A stretch of DNA of 64,000 nucleotides from Coleofasciculaceae cyanobacterium (GCA_036703275.1 DATNPK010000060.1:1-64000); one strand, 5' to 3'; shown: positions 54,977-63,805, counted from the stretch's first letter. Numbers and translations: made by a program. The notes: a model not told the origin generated them from the letters alone.

Positions 54977-55999
54977 ATGATTTATTGTATTATTCCTACC
55001 TGCTTAGATCGTTGCAATCCTGACGAACGAGAATTTTGTCACAATTGTGGCACAGATTTAATTATTAATGAACGCTATTGCTTGGTCAAGCCTCTAGGAA
55101 AATTTGAGCGATGTCAGCATACCGAAGTTTTTGAAGTTAATAATTTAGGTAAAACTAAGGTTCTTAAAGTTTTAACCAGCCAACGTCACCGTTTGATCGA
55201 TTTATTTCAGTAAAAAGCTGGGATACTTAGAAACTTAGCACACTTAGATGTTCCGCAGGTTGATACTTGCTTTACTTTTTCATTACCAACCAGTAACAAA
55301 AAATCACATTGTCTGGTAATGGAAAAAGTTCCAGGAGACAATTTAGAACAATGGCTGGATCAAAATGGGGTTTTGTCCGAAGCTATGGCAATTGACTGGT
55401 TATCACAACTTAGTCAATTTTTAACGCAACTACATCAGGAACAAATATTACACCGAAATATTAAGCCATCTAACATCATACTTCGTCCTGACGGGAAACT
55501 GATATTAATTGACTTTGGTACGGCAAGGCGGATTACTTCTACCTATATAGAAAAATTGCCTGCCGCAGATGTTACCAGAGTTTATACTTCTGGATATACC
55601 GCACCAGAGCAATTGAAGGGTCAAGCTGTTTGTAAATCCGATTTTTTTGCTTTGGGGTGTACTTTGGTACATCTATTGACGGGTATACATCCCGATAATT
55701 TAGCTAAGAATGAAAGCGGTCACCTGATGTGGCGAAATCGAGTACCTCATATTTCTCAAGAACTAGCAAATTTGATTGACCGACTAATCGCACCACTGGT
55801 TAGTGAAAGATTGCAAACACCTCAACTATTTTTAAACCACCTACTCGAGCGTGAACTAGCAACTAAAGACCGACAAGCACCATTTAACAAAACCAGAACA
55901 GTTAAGCGGAAAATGAGCCGTGTTTGGCACGATTTGTGGAAATTTGTTGCAGTTTTTAGCGCTATAGCTGTTACTATTATCGTATTGCACCTGATTTAA
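54977..55999 (+). pseudogene. Ser/Thr protein kinase with in-frame TAA and degraded catalytic loop
   Basis: An N-terminal zinc-ribbon (NPDEREFCHNCGT) and the start of a kinase domain end at TAA 55211-55213 (IDLFQ-stop). The same frame resumes with KAGILRNLAHLDVPQVDTCF, then VMEKVPGDNLEQWLDQNGVL and IDFGTARR, GYTAPEQ, and a C-terminal membrane helix (FVAVFSAIAVTIIVLHLI). The stop falls where Gln fits. The catalytic HRD reads HRN (LHRNIKPSNII), which would abolish normal phosphotransfer, and the Gly-loop is degenerate. It was probably once a kinase-CHASE2 receptor; see the next entry. Confidence 0.75.
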
Positions 56000-56163
56000 T
56001 CAAATCGCTGCAAGACCGTATCATTCTGATTGGTGTCAGCGATCCTAGTGCAGTAGATAGCTAGAAGACTCCTTATTTTCAGCTGTCATCATCAGAAGTA
56101 AAACAGATCCCAGGTATCTTTGTTCAAGCTTAGGCAATCTCTCAAATCGTCAGCGCAGTTCAG
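55975..56163 (+). pseudogene. CHASE2 sensor-domain remnant
   Basis: Out of frame with the end of the kinase, the plus strand reads DLIKSLQDRIILIGVSDPSA then VDS-stop-KTPYF, SSSEVKQIPGIFVQA-stop-AISQIVSAV. This is the late part of CHASE2 domains (RIVLIG...DPSA...TPY...MPGVFVQA). The first stop, TAG 56062, fits Trp; the second, TAG 56131, fits Gln. Most of the CHASE2 domain is missing, consistent with an internal deletion in a kinase-CHASE2 gene. Confidence 0.65.
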
Positions 56164-56465
56164 GTGATTACGCTCTTGCTGAAAGCCTCTCTATGTAATC
56201 GTTATAGAAGGGGTTTTGGCGATCGCAATAAGCGGCTCAATTGAAAATTAGTCTATTCAGTACAGCAATCAGTAACGAAATTTAATGGTTTCAGAAGTCT
56301 AATTTTCAGCTTTGTTTAATTGGTACAGTCAAGAGCGTAACTTTCTACACGAATGATACTCAAACTCTTATATCTGAAGATATATATCCTTTTTGCGATG
56401 ATTTAAAGCATGGCTAGTGGTTAAGCTGAGCTTATTATAATTTTTCAATGACTTAGATTTATAGT
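56164..56465. other. About 300 bp without a gene
   Basis: Continuation of decayed sequence from the CHASE2 remnant, followed by an AT-rich leader to the response-regulator gene. No RNA gene seen. Confidence 0.4.
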
Positions 56466-56882
56466 ATGTCTGAATCAATTTTGGTGGTAGAGGACAATAG
56501 CGATATTTTATTATTATTTAAGCTGGTATTAGAGTCGGCGGGATATCAAGTCACTACCCTGGAAGATGGGAGAGAGGCATTAACTCAATTAGAAACAATT
56601 AGACCGCGGCTAATCGTCATGGATATTATGATGCCAGAAATTAGTGGCTTACAAGTTTCTCGCCAGATTAAAGAAAAGCCCGACTATCAATCCTTACCAA
56701 TTTTGCTAGTTTCTGCGCTTGATCGTCTCCAAGAAGATCAGTTTTTTCACAGTAAAGCAGACGCTATTATGTACAAACCCTTCGATTTAGAGCATTTGAT
56801 TGACAAAGTTAGCGAACTCACTGACGCTGGCGACAGACAACATCATTGCTTCGAGCAGGAAGAGGCATTAACTAAGTCATAA
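56466..56882 (+). CDS. Single-domain CheY-like response regulator
   Basis: A 138-residue receiver domain with the acidic pocket VVEDN (Glu9/Asp10), phospho-acceptor Asp53 (LIVMDIMMP), Ser83 (LLVSALD) and Lys104 (MYKPFD). No output domain. It is intact and downstream of the broken kinase genes. Its partner kinase may be the split PAS kinase at 52-53.5 kb or may lie elsewhere. Confidence 0.9.
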   Translation: MSESILVVEDNSDILLLFKLVLESAGYQVTTLEDGREALTQLETIRPRLIVMDIMMPEISGLQVSRQIKEKPDYQSLPILLVSALDRLQEDQFFHSKADAIMYKPFDLEHLIDKVSELTDAGDRQHHCFEQEEALTKS

Positions 56883-57376
56883 AATTTCTGTTGCTTGAGC
56901 CGCATTGGCGATCACTATATTTTGTAATAACAATTGTTAGTTTATCCTCCGCTTAAAAGACGGGGGCTTGCCCTAAAGGACTCTATCACGGACGAGACAC
57001 GTAGTTAATCTATTATGGATATCGCCTCGCATATAACTTCGTCTCGCGCTGTCCCGTGTATTACTGTCAGTAAGGCCAGGAGAGACTATATTAACGGTAA
57101 TTTGGAGATCGCCTACTTCTTTGGCTAGTACCCGTGAAATGTGTTCATAGTTCTAGTTAATGGTTGGTTTAATGTGAGGATAGCGCGAGTTTTGAATATT
57201 ATCTAGTTTGCCTTTGACCGATACCATGGCATATTCATCTTGCTGGGGAACTGACTCTAGAGATTTGGCAGTTTGTTTTTGATTGTCAATCGAGCTTTAT
57301 GAGCTTTTTTCGCTACTTCCAAAGCAGTGTTTGCCAGGTTGCGATCGCTAGTTTTTTGTATTCATTGAAGCGATCG
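56883..57376. other. Decayed region with possible transposon end and SDR tail
   Basis: At about 56950-56975, CCTCCGCTTAAAAGACGGGGG forms a hairpin of the kind seen at IS200/IS605 ends, but no transposase is near. On the minus strand around 57120-57060 a frame reads VGDLQITVNIVSPGLTDS, the NxVxPGxxxT segment of an SDR, and farther upstream QTAKSLESVPQQDEYAMVSV. These look like scattered pieces of broken genes. TTTTTTGTATTCATTGAA at about 57353 nearly repeats at about 57833, flanking the SDR remnant. Confidence 0.4.
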
Positions 57377-57812
57377 CTATACTATCGCAGCGCGGAGTGT
57401 ACCACTAAAAGGTGTACCTAAATCTGGTTCTTGGGAATCACAGGCAGAAATATTAACAATCGCCCCGCCTCCTGCTTGCTGCATTGGTTTTGTAACTAAT
57501 CTAGCAATGCGAACCACACTCAGAAATAGCATTTCAAAGTTTTCTTGCCACATTTCATCATTAATTTCCAGTAAATCTGGTCGAGGTGGATCGCCAAAAC
57601 TATTGATGACTGCATCAAGACGATTAAATTTATTTATTGTCGTTGACACTAATCTTTTTAAATCTTGGTAGTTAGTAATCGATCCTTGAATAGCAATACC
57701 GCCCAACTCTGAAGCCAAATCTAAAATACTTTCACTTCTTGCCATCAAAGAAACTGTATAGCCTTGCGCTGCTAATTCTCTGGCGCATCCTGCACCAATA
57801 CCACGACTCGCA
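57377..57812 (-). pseudogene. Short-chain dehydrogenase remnant
   Basis: The minus strand reads VTAASRGIGAGCARELAAQG (Gly motif) then YTVSLMARSESILDLASELG and, later, LDAVINSFGDPPRPDLLEIN and GGGAIVNISACDSQEPDLGT. The frame closes after FSGTLRAA, before the YxxxK catalytic pair. Upstream of VTAAS the frame is broken by a stop, so the start is lost too. It is therefore a middle piece of a classical SDR, flanked by an 18-bp near-repeat. Confidence 0.7.
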
Positions 57813-57863
57813 GCAGTAACGCACCGCTACTTTTTTTGTATTTATTGAAAATTTTCTTTATAA

Positions 57864-58472
57864 CTAAGCTTTTTCTCGAAACATAAACCAATGTTTGAGG
57901 CGATCAAAATTTTTGGTTGACGAAACTTGATAGCCAAGATTTTGGTAGTAAGCTACATTAGTTTCTGTCTGTGTATCGAGAGCAACACCACCAGATTTTG
58001 AATGTTTATCCGACAAAATATGTATATGTTCTAAAAGTTGGCTACCAATACCCATCCCCTGACTGCGTGGATGTACTCCCAGCACATTTACATAAAAATG
58101 AGGTTGTGGGGGTTTGTTGGCATTTTTAAGATTGTTGTAAATATTCATACGTTCTAATGCTTCATCTGGGAGCGATCGCGCAAATCTTTCGTCTAAGTCA
58201 GAAATAGCAGTTTCATCTTTGTTTTTGTTTGCCTCTGGTGGAATAGCTAAGATAATTCCTTGCAATTCGTTTTGAACCAAAGCACCCAAAAGTATGGAAT
58301 CATCAATCATCGCGCGATCGCAAAGATACTGTCCGATCACCTCTATCGATCGCTGGTAAGCATTACCAAAAAAGAAGTCCATTAATGGATAGCCATTGAA
58401 AGCAGCAGAAATTACCTGAATAAAATCTTCTGTATGCTTGGCTTCTAGAGGAATAATTTCAATTAAACTCAT
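57864..58472 (-). CDS. GNAT family N-acetyltransferase
   Basis: From ATG 58472 (MSLIEIIPLEAKH) the product is 202 residues. The acetyl-CoA motif A is VLGVHPRSQGMGIGSQLLEH (about 129-148), followed by NVAYYQNLGYQVSS and a final strand. An in-frame ATG at 58532 would add 20 residues. Substrate unknown. It lies 68 bp downstream of the cupin gene on the same strand. Confidence 0.82.
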   Translation of the reverse strand: MSLIEIIPLEAKHTEDFIQVISAAFNGYPLMDFFFGNAYQRSIEVIGQYLCDRAMIDDSILLGALVQNELQGIILAIPPEANKNKDETAISDLDERFARSLPDEALERMNIYNNLKNANKPPQPHFYVNVLGVHPRSQGMGIGSQLLEHIHILSDKHSKSGGVALDTQTETNVAYYQNLGYQVSSTKNFDRLKHWFMFREKA

Positions 58473-58540
58473 AGATTTAAACGCAGCAAATACTTTCTTT
58501 AGTGTGACAAAACAGTTGATGAGTTCGATCAATAATGTAG

Positions 58541-58993
58541 TTAAGTAACTGGATATTGATCGAATTTTTGCATCAATTCCAGTAATTCTTCTTGACTGGG
58601 TTGTCGTCCATTTTTAGTTAGTGCTGCTAACCCTTCAAAGTATTTTTCTCGTTCCTCAGCAGGACAAAACATGATTAAAAGTTTTGCTCGCGTTTGTCCT
58701 GGATTAGAAAAACCATGAGGGGTATTTTCGGGGACAAGCATAAAACTTCCTGGTGTAGCAAGGACTTTGCGATCGTCCAAATTCAGTTCGACTTCACCTT
58801 CTACTACATAAAACATTTCCGTCAATTGCTTGTGGATATGAGGACTTGCACCTTTGCTTCCTGGTTCCATAACAAACTCAAATAAGCCAAAATTACCATG
58901 AGTATCTTTGCCAGTCGCTTTAAAAGTGCAGGTACTTGTACCAATTTGAACTGATTGCCCTTCTCCTGGTTGCAAAATAAGTGGTAACGACAT
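58541..58993 (-). CDS. Cupin domain protein
   Basis: A 150-residue single cupin. The metal-binding motif is SPHIHKQLTEMFYVVEGEVE (His/His/Glu) and the second is NTPHGFSNPG. It may be a dioxygenase, isomerase or binding protein; no partner defines it. It is 15 bp downstream of the RidA gene, so the two are likely co-transcribed. Confidence 0.85.
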   Translation of the reverse strand: MSLPLILQPGEGQSVQIGTSTCTFKATGKDTHGNFGLFEFVMEPGSKGASPHIHKQLTEMFYVVEGEVELNLDDRKVLATPGSFMLVPENTPHGFSNPGQTRAKLLIMFCPAEEREKYFEGLAALTKNGRQPSQEELLELMQKFDQYPVT

Positions 58994-59008
58994 ATAAATC
59001 TCCTAGTT

Positions 59009-59422
59009 TCAAGAATTGGGAATGGCTGCAACCGCATCAACTTCAAACAACATACCATCCAGTGCTAGTCTCGATACTGGAATTAGCGTCTGTGTTGGCG
59101 TTTGTTCTCCCCAGATCGCCTTAACTTCAGCACCCAACTGTTGCAGCTTAGACTCGTTATGTTCAACAACTAGTGTAGTCAGCTTAACAACTTGTTTTGG
59201 ATGCACGCCAATAGCATCTAAAGCGATGCGAAGATTAGTAAATGCTTGCTTGAGTTGAACGGCAAAATCAGCCGCGAGATTTCCGTTTTTATCCTCGCCA
59301 CCTTGTCCTGCAATATAAATCATTCTTGTCTCTGGTGGCGCGATCGCTATATGACTGTAGCCATTTGGAGTTGGATCGTATAACCCCTTTGGATTAATAA
59401 ATTCAGGTAAATGCTCTGACAT
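59009..59422 (-). CDS. RidA/YjgF family protein
   Basis: A 137-residue Rid protein. Rid enzymes hydrolyse reactive enamine/imine intermediates. Features are RMIYIAGQGGEDKNGNLAAD (about 33-52), QLKQAFTNLRIALDAIG and the C-terminal VSRLALDGMLFEVDAVAAI. The archetypal Arg of RidA is replaced in this region by SRLALDG, so a divergent Rid subgroup is likely. First gene of a RidA-cupin-GNAT unit. Confidence 0.85.
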   Translation of the reverse strand: MSEHLPEFINPKGLYDPTPNGYSHIAIAPPETRMIYIAGQGGEDKNGNLAADFAVQLKQAFTNLRIALDAIGVHPKQVVKLTTLVVEHNESKLQQLGAEVKAIWGEQTPTQTLIPVSRLALDGMLFEVDAVAAIPNS

Positions 59423-59438
59423 AATTTTAATTCTTTAC

Positions 59439-59671
59439 TTCAAAGCGTATAATCATCTTCGTATCGATGCTGAATACACTGATTATATTAACCCGTTTAC
59501 GGGAAAAGACTTTGAAGGTAATAAGTTAATCTATTGTCCAAAGTTTATCTATAATTTAGCAGCATAGTATCGTACTGAGTTTAGTTTATGAAGAATATCT
59601 CACCTCTGCATTTGTCTCAGGTACAACAGGAAGCACCCTATTATGGCGATCACCGTACTTTTGGCATTTAG
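59439..59671 (+). pseudogene. TonB-dependent receptor C-terminal remnant
   Basis: The plus strand reads FKAYNHLRIDAEYTDYINPF then TGKDFEGNKLIYCPKFIYNL AA-stop-YRTEF; the stop (TAG 59565) sits where receptors have Gln (NLAxQYR). A short later frame ends with YYGDHRTFGI, like the terminal PRTFG strand. Only the last strands of a beta-barrel survive, in at least two frames. It lies just upstream of the CobW-type metallochaperone gene, which would suit a former metal-uptake locus. Confidence 0.6.
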
Positions 59672-59759
59672 GTAAAATCAGAATTTTAATCCTAAAAACC
59701 GTTTGGCTGATTATGAGATCGATTATCATTATCTAAAAGAGTTCAAAAATTTTTAGATT

Positions 59760-60728
59760 ATGGTAACGACAACAACTAATACCATTCCCGTCACCGTACT
59801 AACTGGCTATTTGGGTGCAGGAAAAACCACTCTCCTCAATCGCATTCTTACCTACGAACACGGTAAGAAAGTAGCAGTCATCGTTAACGAGTTCGGGGAA
59901 GTGGGCATTGATAATCAACTGGTGATTGATGCCGATGAAGAAATCTTTGAGATGAATAACGGCTGTATTTGCTGTACGGTGCGTGGAGACTTAATTCGGA
60001 TTATTGGTAATTTAATCAAGCGTCGTCATAAATTCGATCATCTGGTAATAGAGACTACTGGTTTAGCCGATCCTGCCCCTGTCATTCAAACCTTCTTTGT
60101 CGATGAAGATCTGCGGGACAAGATTGCTTTAGATGCAGTTGTCACCGTCGTCGATGCCAAACATATCCAGCAACATTGGGATGCAGATGAAGCGCAGGAA
60201 CAAATTGCTTTTGCCGATGTGATTCTCCTCAATAAAACCGATCTTGTTAGCCCTGAAGAATTGGATGAGTTGGAAAGCAAAATAAAAGGGATGAACGGGA
60301 TGGCGAAAATTTATCGCACTCAAAATTCTGAGTTATCGATGGATGCTTTGTTAGGAGTACAGGCTTTTAATTTAGACCGCGCTTTAGAAATCGACCCCAA
60401 ATTTTTAAAAGAAGATGCCCACGAACACGATGAATCAGTCAAATCTTTTGCCATAGTCGAATCTGGAGAAATAGATGGACAAAAACTAAATAACTGGTTG
60501 AGTCAACTATTACAAACTAAAGGTGTGGATATCTTTCGCATGAAAGGCATTTTAAACATTGCTGGAGAAGATGAACGATTTGTTTTTCAAGGAGTACATA
60601 TGCTGCTTGATGGCAAACCAGATCGTCCTTGGAAAGAAGGAGAAACCCGCAAAAATGAATTAGTGTTTATCGGTCGCAATTTGGATGAAGCCCAACTAAA
60701 AGAGGACTTTAGACAATGTTTGGTGTAG
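59760..60728 (+). CDS. CobW/COG0523 G3E GTPase (metallochaperone)
   Basis: A 322-residue GTPase. P-loop GYLGAGKTT (about 16-24), the metal-binding CxCC as GCICC (about 69-73), Walker B-like ETTGLADPAP and NKTD (about 160-163) are present; a C-terminal CobW_C domain follows. No long His-rich stretch, only HEHDES. The family inserts zinc or cobalt into client enzymes. It overlaps the WD40 gene by 13 bp, so the two are translationally coupled. Confidence 0.92.
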   Translation: MVTTTTNTIPVTVLTGYLGAGKTTLLNRILTYEHGKKVAVIVNEFGEVGIDNQLVIDADEEIFEMNNGCICCTVRGDLIRIIGNLIKRRHKFDHLVIETTGLADPAPVIQTFFVDEDLRDKIALDAVVTVVDAKHIQQHWDADEAQEQIAFADVILLNKTDLVSPEELDELESKIKGMNGMAKIYRTQNSELSMDALLGVQAFNLDRALEIDPKFLKEDAHEHDESVKSFAIVESGEIDGQKLNNWLSQLLQTKGVDIFRMKGILNIAGEDERFVFQGVHMLLDGKPDRPWKEGETRKNELVFIGRNLDEAQLKEDFRQCLV

Positions 60729-61795
60729 GTGCGAGGGGCAAAACCTTATTTCAGCATCAGTGGCGGGAAGATCTTTCAGAATACGTCACGGCGGTAGCTT
60801 GGTCGCTAGGTGGACTATGGGGTGCTAGTTCGGCTGCTGGGGAAGTAGTCTTGTGGCGAGATGGCAGTCTAGTTAATTTATTACCTGCGAGTTTAGCATC
60901 GATCGATTGTCTGGCTTTTTCCTTCGATGGCAAGTTTTTAGCTGCTGGGGGTCAAGATGGCAAGGTTAGAGTCTGGGAAATATCATCCAATTCTCTTTTA
61001 GAAAATCAGGCAAATTTAATTGTTAGCTTAGATAATGTGCCTAAATGGGTAGATAAACTGAGTTGGAGTCCTACTTGTAACCAATTAGCCTTTAGTTTAG
61101 GACGTTATGTTCAAATTTGGAATGCAGATAGCCAGACAGTTATTACTACTTTACCCTTTAGTAATTCTTCTGTCTTAGATTTAGCCTGGCGACCAAACGG
61201 AGAACATATTGCGATCGCAGGTAATGGTGGAGTCAAGGTTTGGGATGCTAATAATTGGGATGATGATCCTTATTTAATTGATATGCCGTCAGCTAGCATA
61301 GTTACTGCTTGGTCTACTGATAGTAAATATATTGCTTCGGGTAATTTAGACAATACTATTACTGTTTTAGAATACGGCTTGCCCATTCCTTGGGTGATGC
61401 GAGGTTTTCCTGGTAAAATTTCCCATTTAACTTGGTCGCAACCATGGCAAAATAACGCACCTTTACTAGCAGCATCTAGTATCGAAGGAATCGCCGTCTG
61501 GAAAAAAGAAGCTGACGATGAAGGTGGCTGGAATGCCAATATTTTAACTTTGCACGAACGCAAAATTCAAGCTTTAGAGTTTCACCCTCATAATTTATTA
61601 CTCGCTTCTGCTGCCGATGATGGCTGCTTGTGTTTGTGGACAAAAGCCAAACAAGTAGGACAAATTTTAGAAGGCGCGAGGGGTGGTTTTTCCTGTTTAG
61701 CTTGGGATAGAGAGGGTAAGCAGTTGGCTGCTGGTGGTCAAAACGGAGAGTTGATTATTTGGTCTGAGTCTAAGCGAGGTAAAGGTTTTGGTTGA
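60716..61795 (+). CDS. WD40 repeat protein
   Basis: A 359-residue seven-bladed propeller. Repeats are visible as LAFSFDGKFLAAGGQDGKVR, LSWSPTCNQLAF, LAWRPNGEHIAIAGNGGVKV, AWSTDSKYIASGNLDNTITV and LAWDREGKQLAAGGQNGELI. It overlaps cobW, so probably serves as a scaffold with that GTPase. No enzyme domain. Complete. Confidence 0.9.
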   Translation: MFGVGARGKTLFQHQWREDLSEYVTAVAWSLGGLWGASSAAGEVVLWRDGSLVNLLPASLASIDCLAFSFDGKFLAAGGQDGKVRVWEISSNSLLENQANLIVSLDNVPKWVDKLSWSPTCNQLAFSLGRYVQIWNADSQTVITTLPFSNSSVLDLAWRPNGEHIAIAGNGGVKVWDANNWDDDPYLIDMPSASIVTAWSTDSKYIASGNLDNTITVLEYGLPIPWVMRGFPGKISHLTWSQPWQNNAPLLAASSIEGIAVWKKEADDEGGWNANILTLHERKIQALEFHPHNLLLASAADDGCLCLWTKAKQVGQILEGARGGFSCLAWDREGKQLAAGGQNGELIIWSESKRGKGFG

Positions 61796-62149
61796 TTTAA
61801 GTTAAGAAGATGCGATCGCGCTTTGAAGGTTATTAAAAGCAATATCAAATAAATTCACTTCTTAAGATGACACAATTTTGAAATTAAAATTACACTGAAG
61901 TCTTTTTTGAAGTATTGTTTTCAAGTTTTGATGTTTTGACTCTCCAATGTTCCGCCCTTATCATAGCGCGATCGCGTCTTAATTCTGTTTTGCAAGTCTC
62001 ATATTATTTAGTTGAATAAATTAGGATAATTTGCGATCGCTTTACCAAAATTTTGTAGCGTTCTTTAGTTTGTTTGTACCTAATTGAGCGCGAGAACTGC
62101 CATTTTTTATTGAAACAAGCGATCGCCTAAATGGATTTATGATTTGTTT
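61796..62149. other. 354-bp intergenic region rich in HIP1 sites
   Basis: At least four GCGATCGC-type octamers and no gene, tRNA or clear terminator. It lies between convergent transcription units. Confidence 0.5.
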
Positions 62150-62605
62150 CTATTTTCTGTATGCACCAATTGCCAAAGCACAAGCTCTTGGATCGTCGCA
62201 TTCATACATTTCTACTTCAACTGTATAAGCAGCTTTTTTTGTTGGTTTAAATTTAACCACTGCTTCTGGACTATCACTTTGATCTGCTATCATCTGTTTA
62301 CCTTTGTTATCATAAACCACTAAATCTACATCAAAACATTCACGCTGTTCACACACAGCAATAAAACCATAGTTTTTACCAGGACTCAAATTAAAGTTTC
62401 TACTAAATACTCCCCCTGGTTCTGCTTCAGCAATCACTGGCGTTTTCGGACTTGTGTAACCTGCTCCTAATTGTTTGCTTGCTGTTCTATTGATTAATTT
62501 AGTCAAAATTGCAGGACTATTGCGGTTTAAACCAGCTAGAGCTATAGTAGCGGGCATTAATGTTGCCAAAATTGCAGTGACTGCAAATAAACTTTTTCTT
62601 TTCAT
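62150..62605 (-). CDS. Secreted hypothetical protein
   Basis: A 151-residue precursor with a signal peptide (KRKSLFAVTAILATLMPATI, cleavage near ALA). The mature part is beta-rich: SPGKNYGFIAVCEQRECFDV and DLVVYDNKGKQMIADQSDSP then TKKAAYTVEVEMYECDDPRA. Two cysteine pairs suggest disulfides. The layout recalls PPC-like (pre-peptidase C-terminal) extracellular domains. Function unknown. It forms a two-gene unit with the upstream secreted protein, 19 bp apart. Confidence 0.72.
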   Translation of the reverse strand: MKRKSLFAVTAILATLMPATIALAGLNRNSPAILTKLINRTASKQLGAGYTSPKTPVIAEAEPGGVFSRNFNLSPGKNYGFIAVCEQRECFDVDLVVYDNKGKQMIADQSDSPEAVVKFKPTKKAAYTVEVEMYECDDPRACALAIGAYRK

Positions 62606-62624
62606 TTTAACTCCTCAATAATTT

Positions 62625-62900
62625 TTATAGTTCTTGAACTGGTAATACTATTTGACCGTTTTCTATCGTAATGACATCAGAAGCTGTAGCACTAACAGCA
62701 CCAATTCCCTCAACTGAAATTAAACAATCACTACTACAAGTGGTTTTTGTTTCTCCCGAGGCAATTGACATTTCGTTAGTTTGATCCCCTTCGGTTATGG
62801 TAATTTGATATGCTTGAGAATCTTTATTAACCAAATCTGCTGCTAAAGCACTATTAGAACCTATTAGTAAAATACTTAAGGTTAAAAAGAATTTATTCAT
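62625..62900 (-). CDS. Small secreted hypothetical protein
   Basis: A 91-residue precursor with a clear signal peptide (NKFFLTLSILLIGSNSALAA). The mature 70 residues include ETKTTCSSDCLISVEGIGAV, with one likely disulfide, and are otherwise acidic and strand-rich. I do not recognise the family. First gene of the unit with 62150-62605; both lead to the periplasm or outside. Confidence 0.68.
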   Translation of the reverse strand: MNKFFLTLSILLIGSNSALAADLVNKDSQAYQITITEGDQTNEMSIASGETKTTCSSDCLISVEGIGAVSATASDVITIENGQIVLPVQEL

Positions 62901-63110
62901 TTTTAGAGAAAATAATTGAATAATTTTGAGTGATGATCAAAAAAGTATCATGTTTGATTTGTTATTGTAATCAGATTTAATATTTTCTTAATTTTTTTTT
63001 TAACATAAAGTTAATTTTATAGTCATCAAACTGAAAGTAATTAGCGATCGCACTAGGTTTTTAACGCTATTTCTGACTCCATTTGGTAAACCCATGATCT
63101 GCTTGAAATT

Positions 63111-63318
63111 AGGCGATTGCTTCTTCTGCCAAAGCTTCCAACTTGCTATCTGCTATGTCTTGTTCTAGCTTTTTATCCCAGTGTTAATAATCTAAATCAA
63201 ATAAACTGTTTAAGTTGCTCAAATTCCTCTGACGCAACTGTAAGAATAACTGCTTCAATTGGTTTTAAATTTGATATTTCAGTTTTTAAATCTTTGATTT
63301 TGCTAAGTTATAGCGTTG
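63111..63318 (-). pseudogene. Antitoxin-like remnant, copy 1
   Basis: On the minus strand, translation in two frames gives SNLKPIEAVILTVASEEFEQ L and then DLDY-stop-HWDKKLEQDIADSKLEALAE, matching small RelB-like cyanobacterial antitoxins (DLDYQRWDxxLEQDIADxKLEALAEEA). It has an extra T causing a frameshift after QFI, a TAA where Gln is expected, and ATA at the start position. Non-functional. Confidence 0.65.
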
Positions 63319-63425
63319 CAGTGAAATAGGTAAATGTTTGTGAAATTGATTTACTTATAACTTACGCGATCGAGAACGAAGCTGAAGCAAGGCGCGATCG
63401 CTCTTTTATCTGCTTTAAAAATCTC

Positions 63426-63636
63426 AGGCGATCGCTTCTTCTGCCAAAGCTTCCAACTTGCTATCTGCTATGTCTTGTTCTAGCTTTTTATCCCAGCGTT
63501 AATAATCTAAATCAAATAAACCACTGTCTAAGTTGCTCAAATTCTTCTGACGCAACTGTGAGAATAGCTGCTTCAATTGGTTCTAAATTTGACATCTCAG
63601 TTTTTAAATCTTTGATTTTACTAAGTTATAGCTTTG
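63426..63636 (-). pseudogene. Antitoxin-like remnant, copy 2
   Basis: A second copy 315 bp away, with ATG at 63595: MSNLEPIEAAILTVASEEFE then QLRQWFI-stop, and DLDY-stop-RWDKKLEQDIADSK in the next frame. It shares the extra T and the TAA with copy 1, so both descend from one already broken gene. No toxin gene is adjacent in either copy. Confidence 0.65.
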
Positions 63637-63805
63637 TTGTGGTACTCATGGATTTAGTTTGTTTGAGTTGAAGTGCTCGCCCAAAGCGTCTCTTTGAAAG
63701 ATTGTTTGTTAGACCGCGCTGTTTGTCTGACTTGGAGCCGCTCCAAGGATTTTGTCCCATCCGAATTGGTAAACTATAAGTACAGAATCTAGAGGTCAAA
63801 GATAT

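Larger units (their letters stand above)
63111..63636. repeat. Tandem direct duplication of about 210 bp (period 315 bp)
   Basis: The blocks 63111-63318 and 63426-63636 share long identical runs such as CTTCTTCTGCCAAAGCTTCC and TCTGCTATGTCTTGTTCTAG and differ at scattered bases plus a few short indels. The 107-bp spacer contains a HIP1 site and is not repeated. Confidence 0.9.

Noticed and set aside
56945-57075. Complete IS200/IS605 element
   Set aside because: Only a terminal-hairpin-like CCTCCG...CGGGGG is visible; no TnpA or TnpB coding sequence lies within several kilobases.
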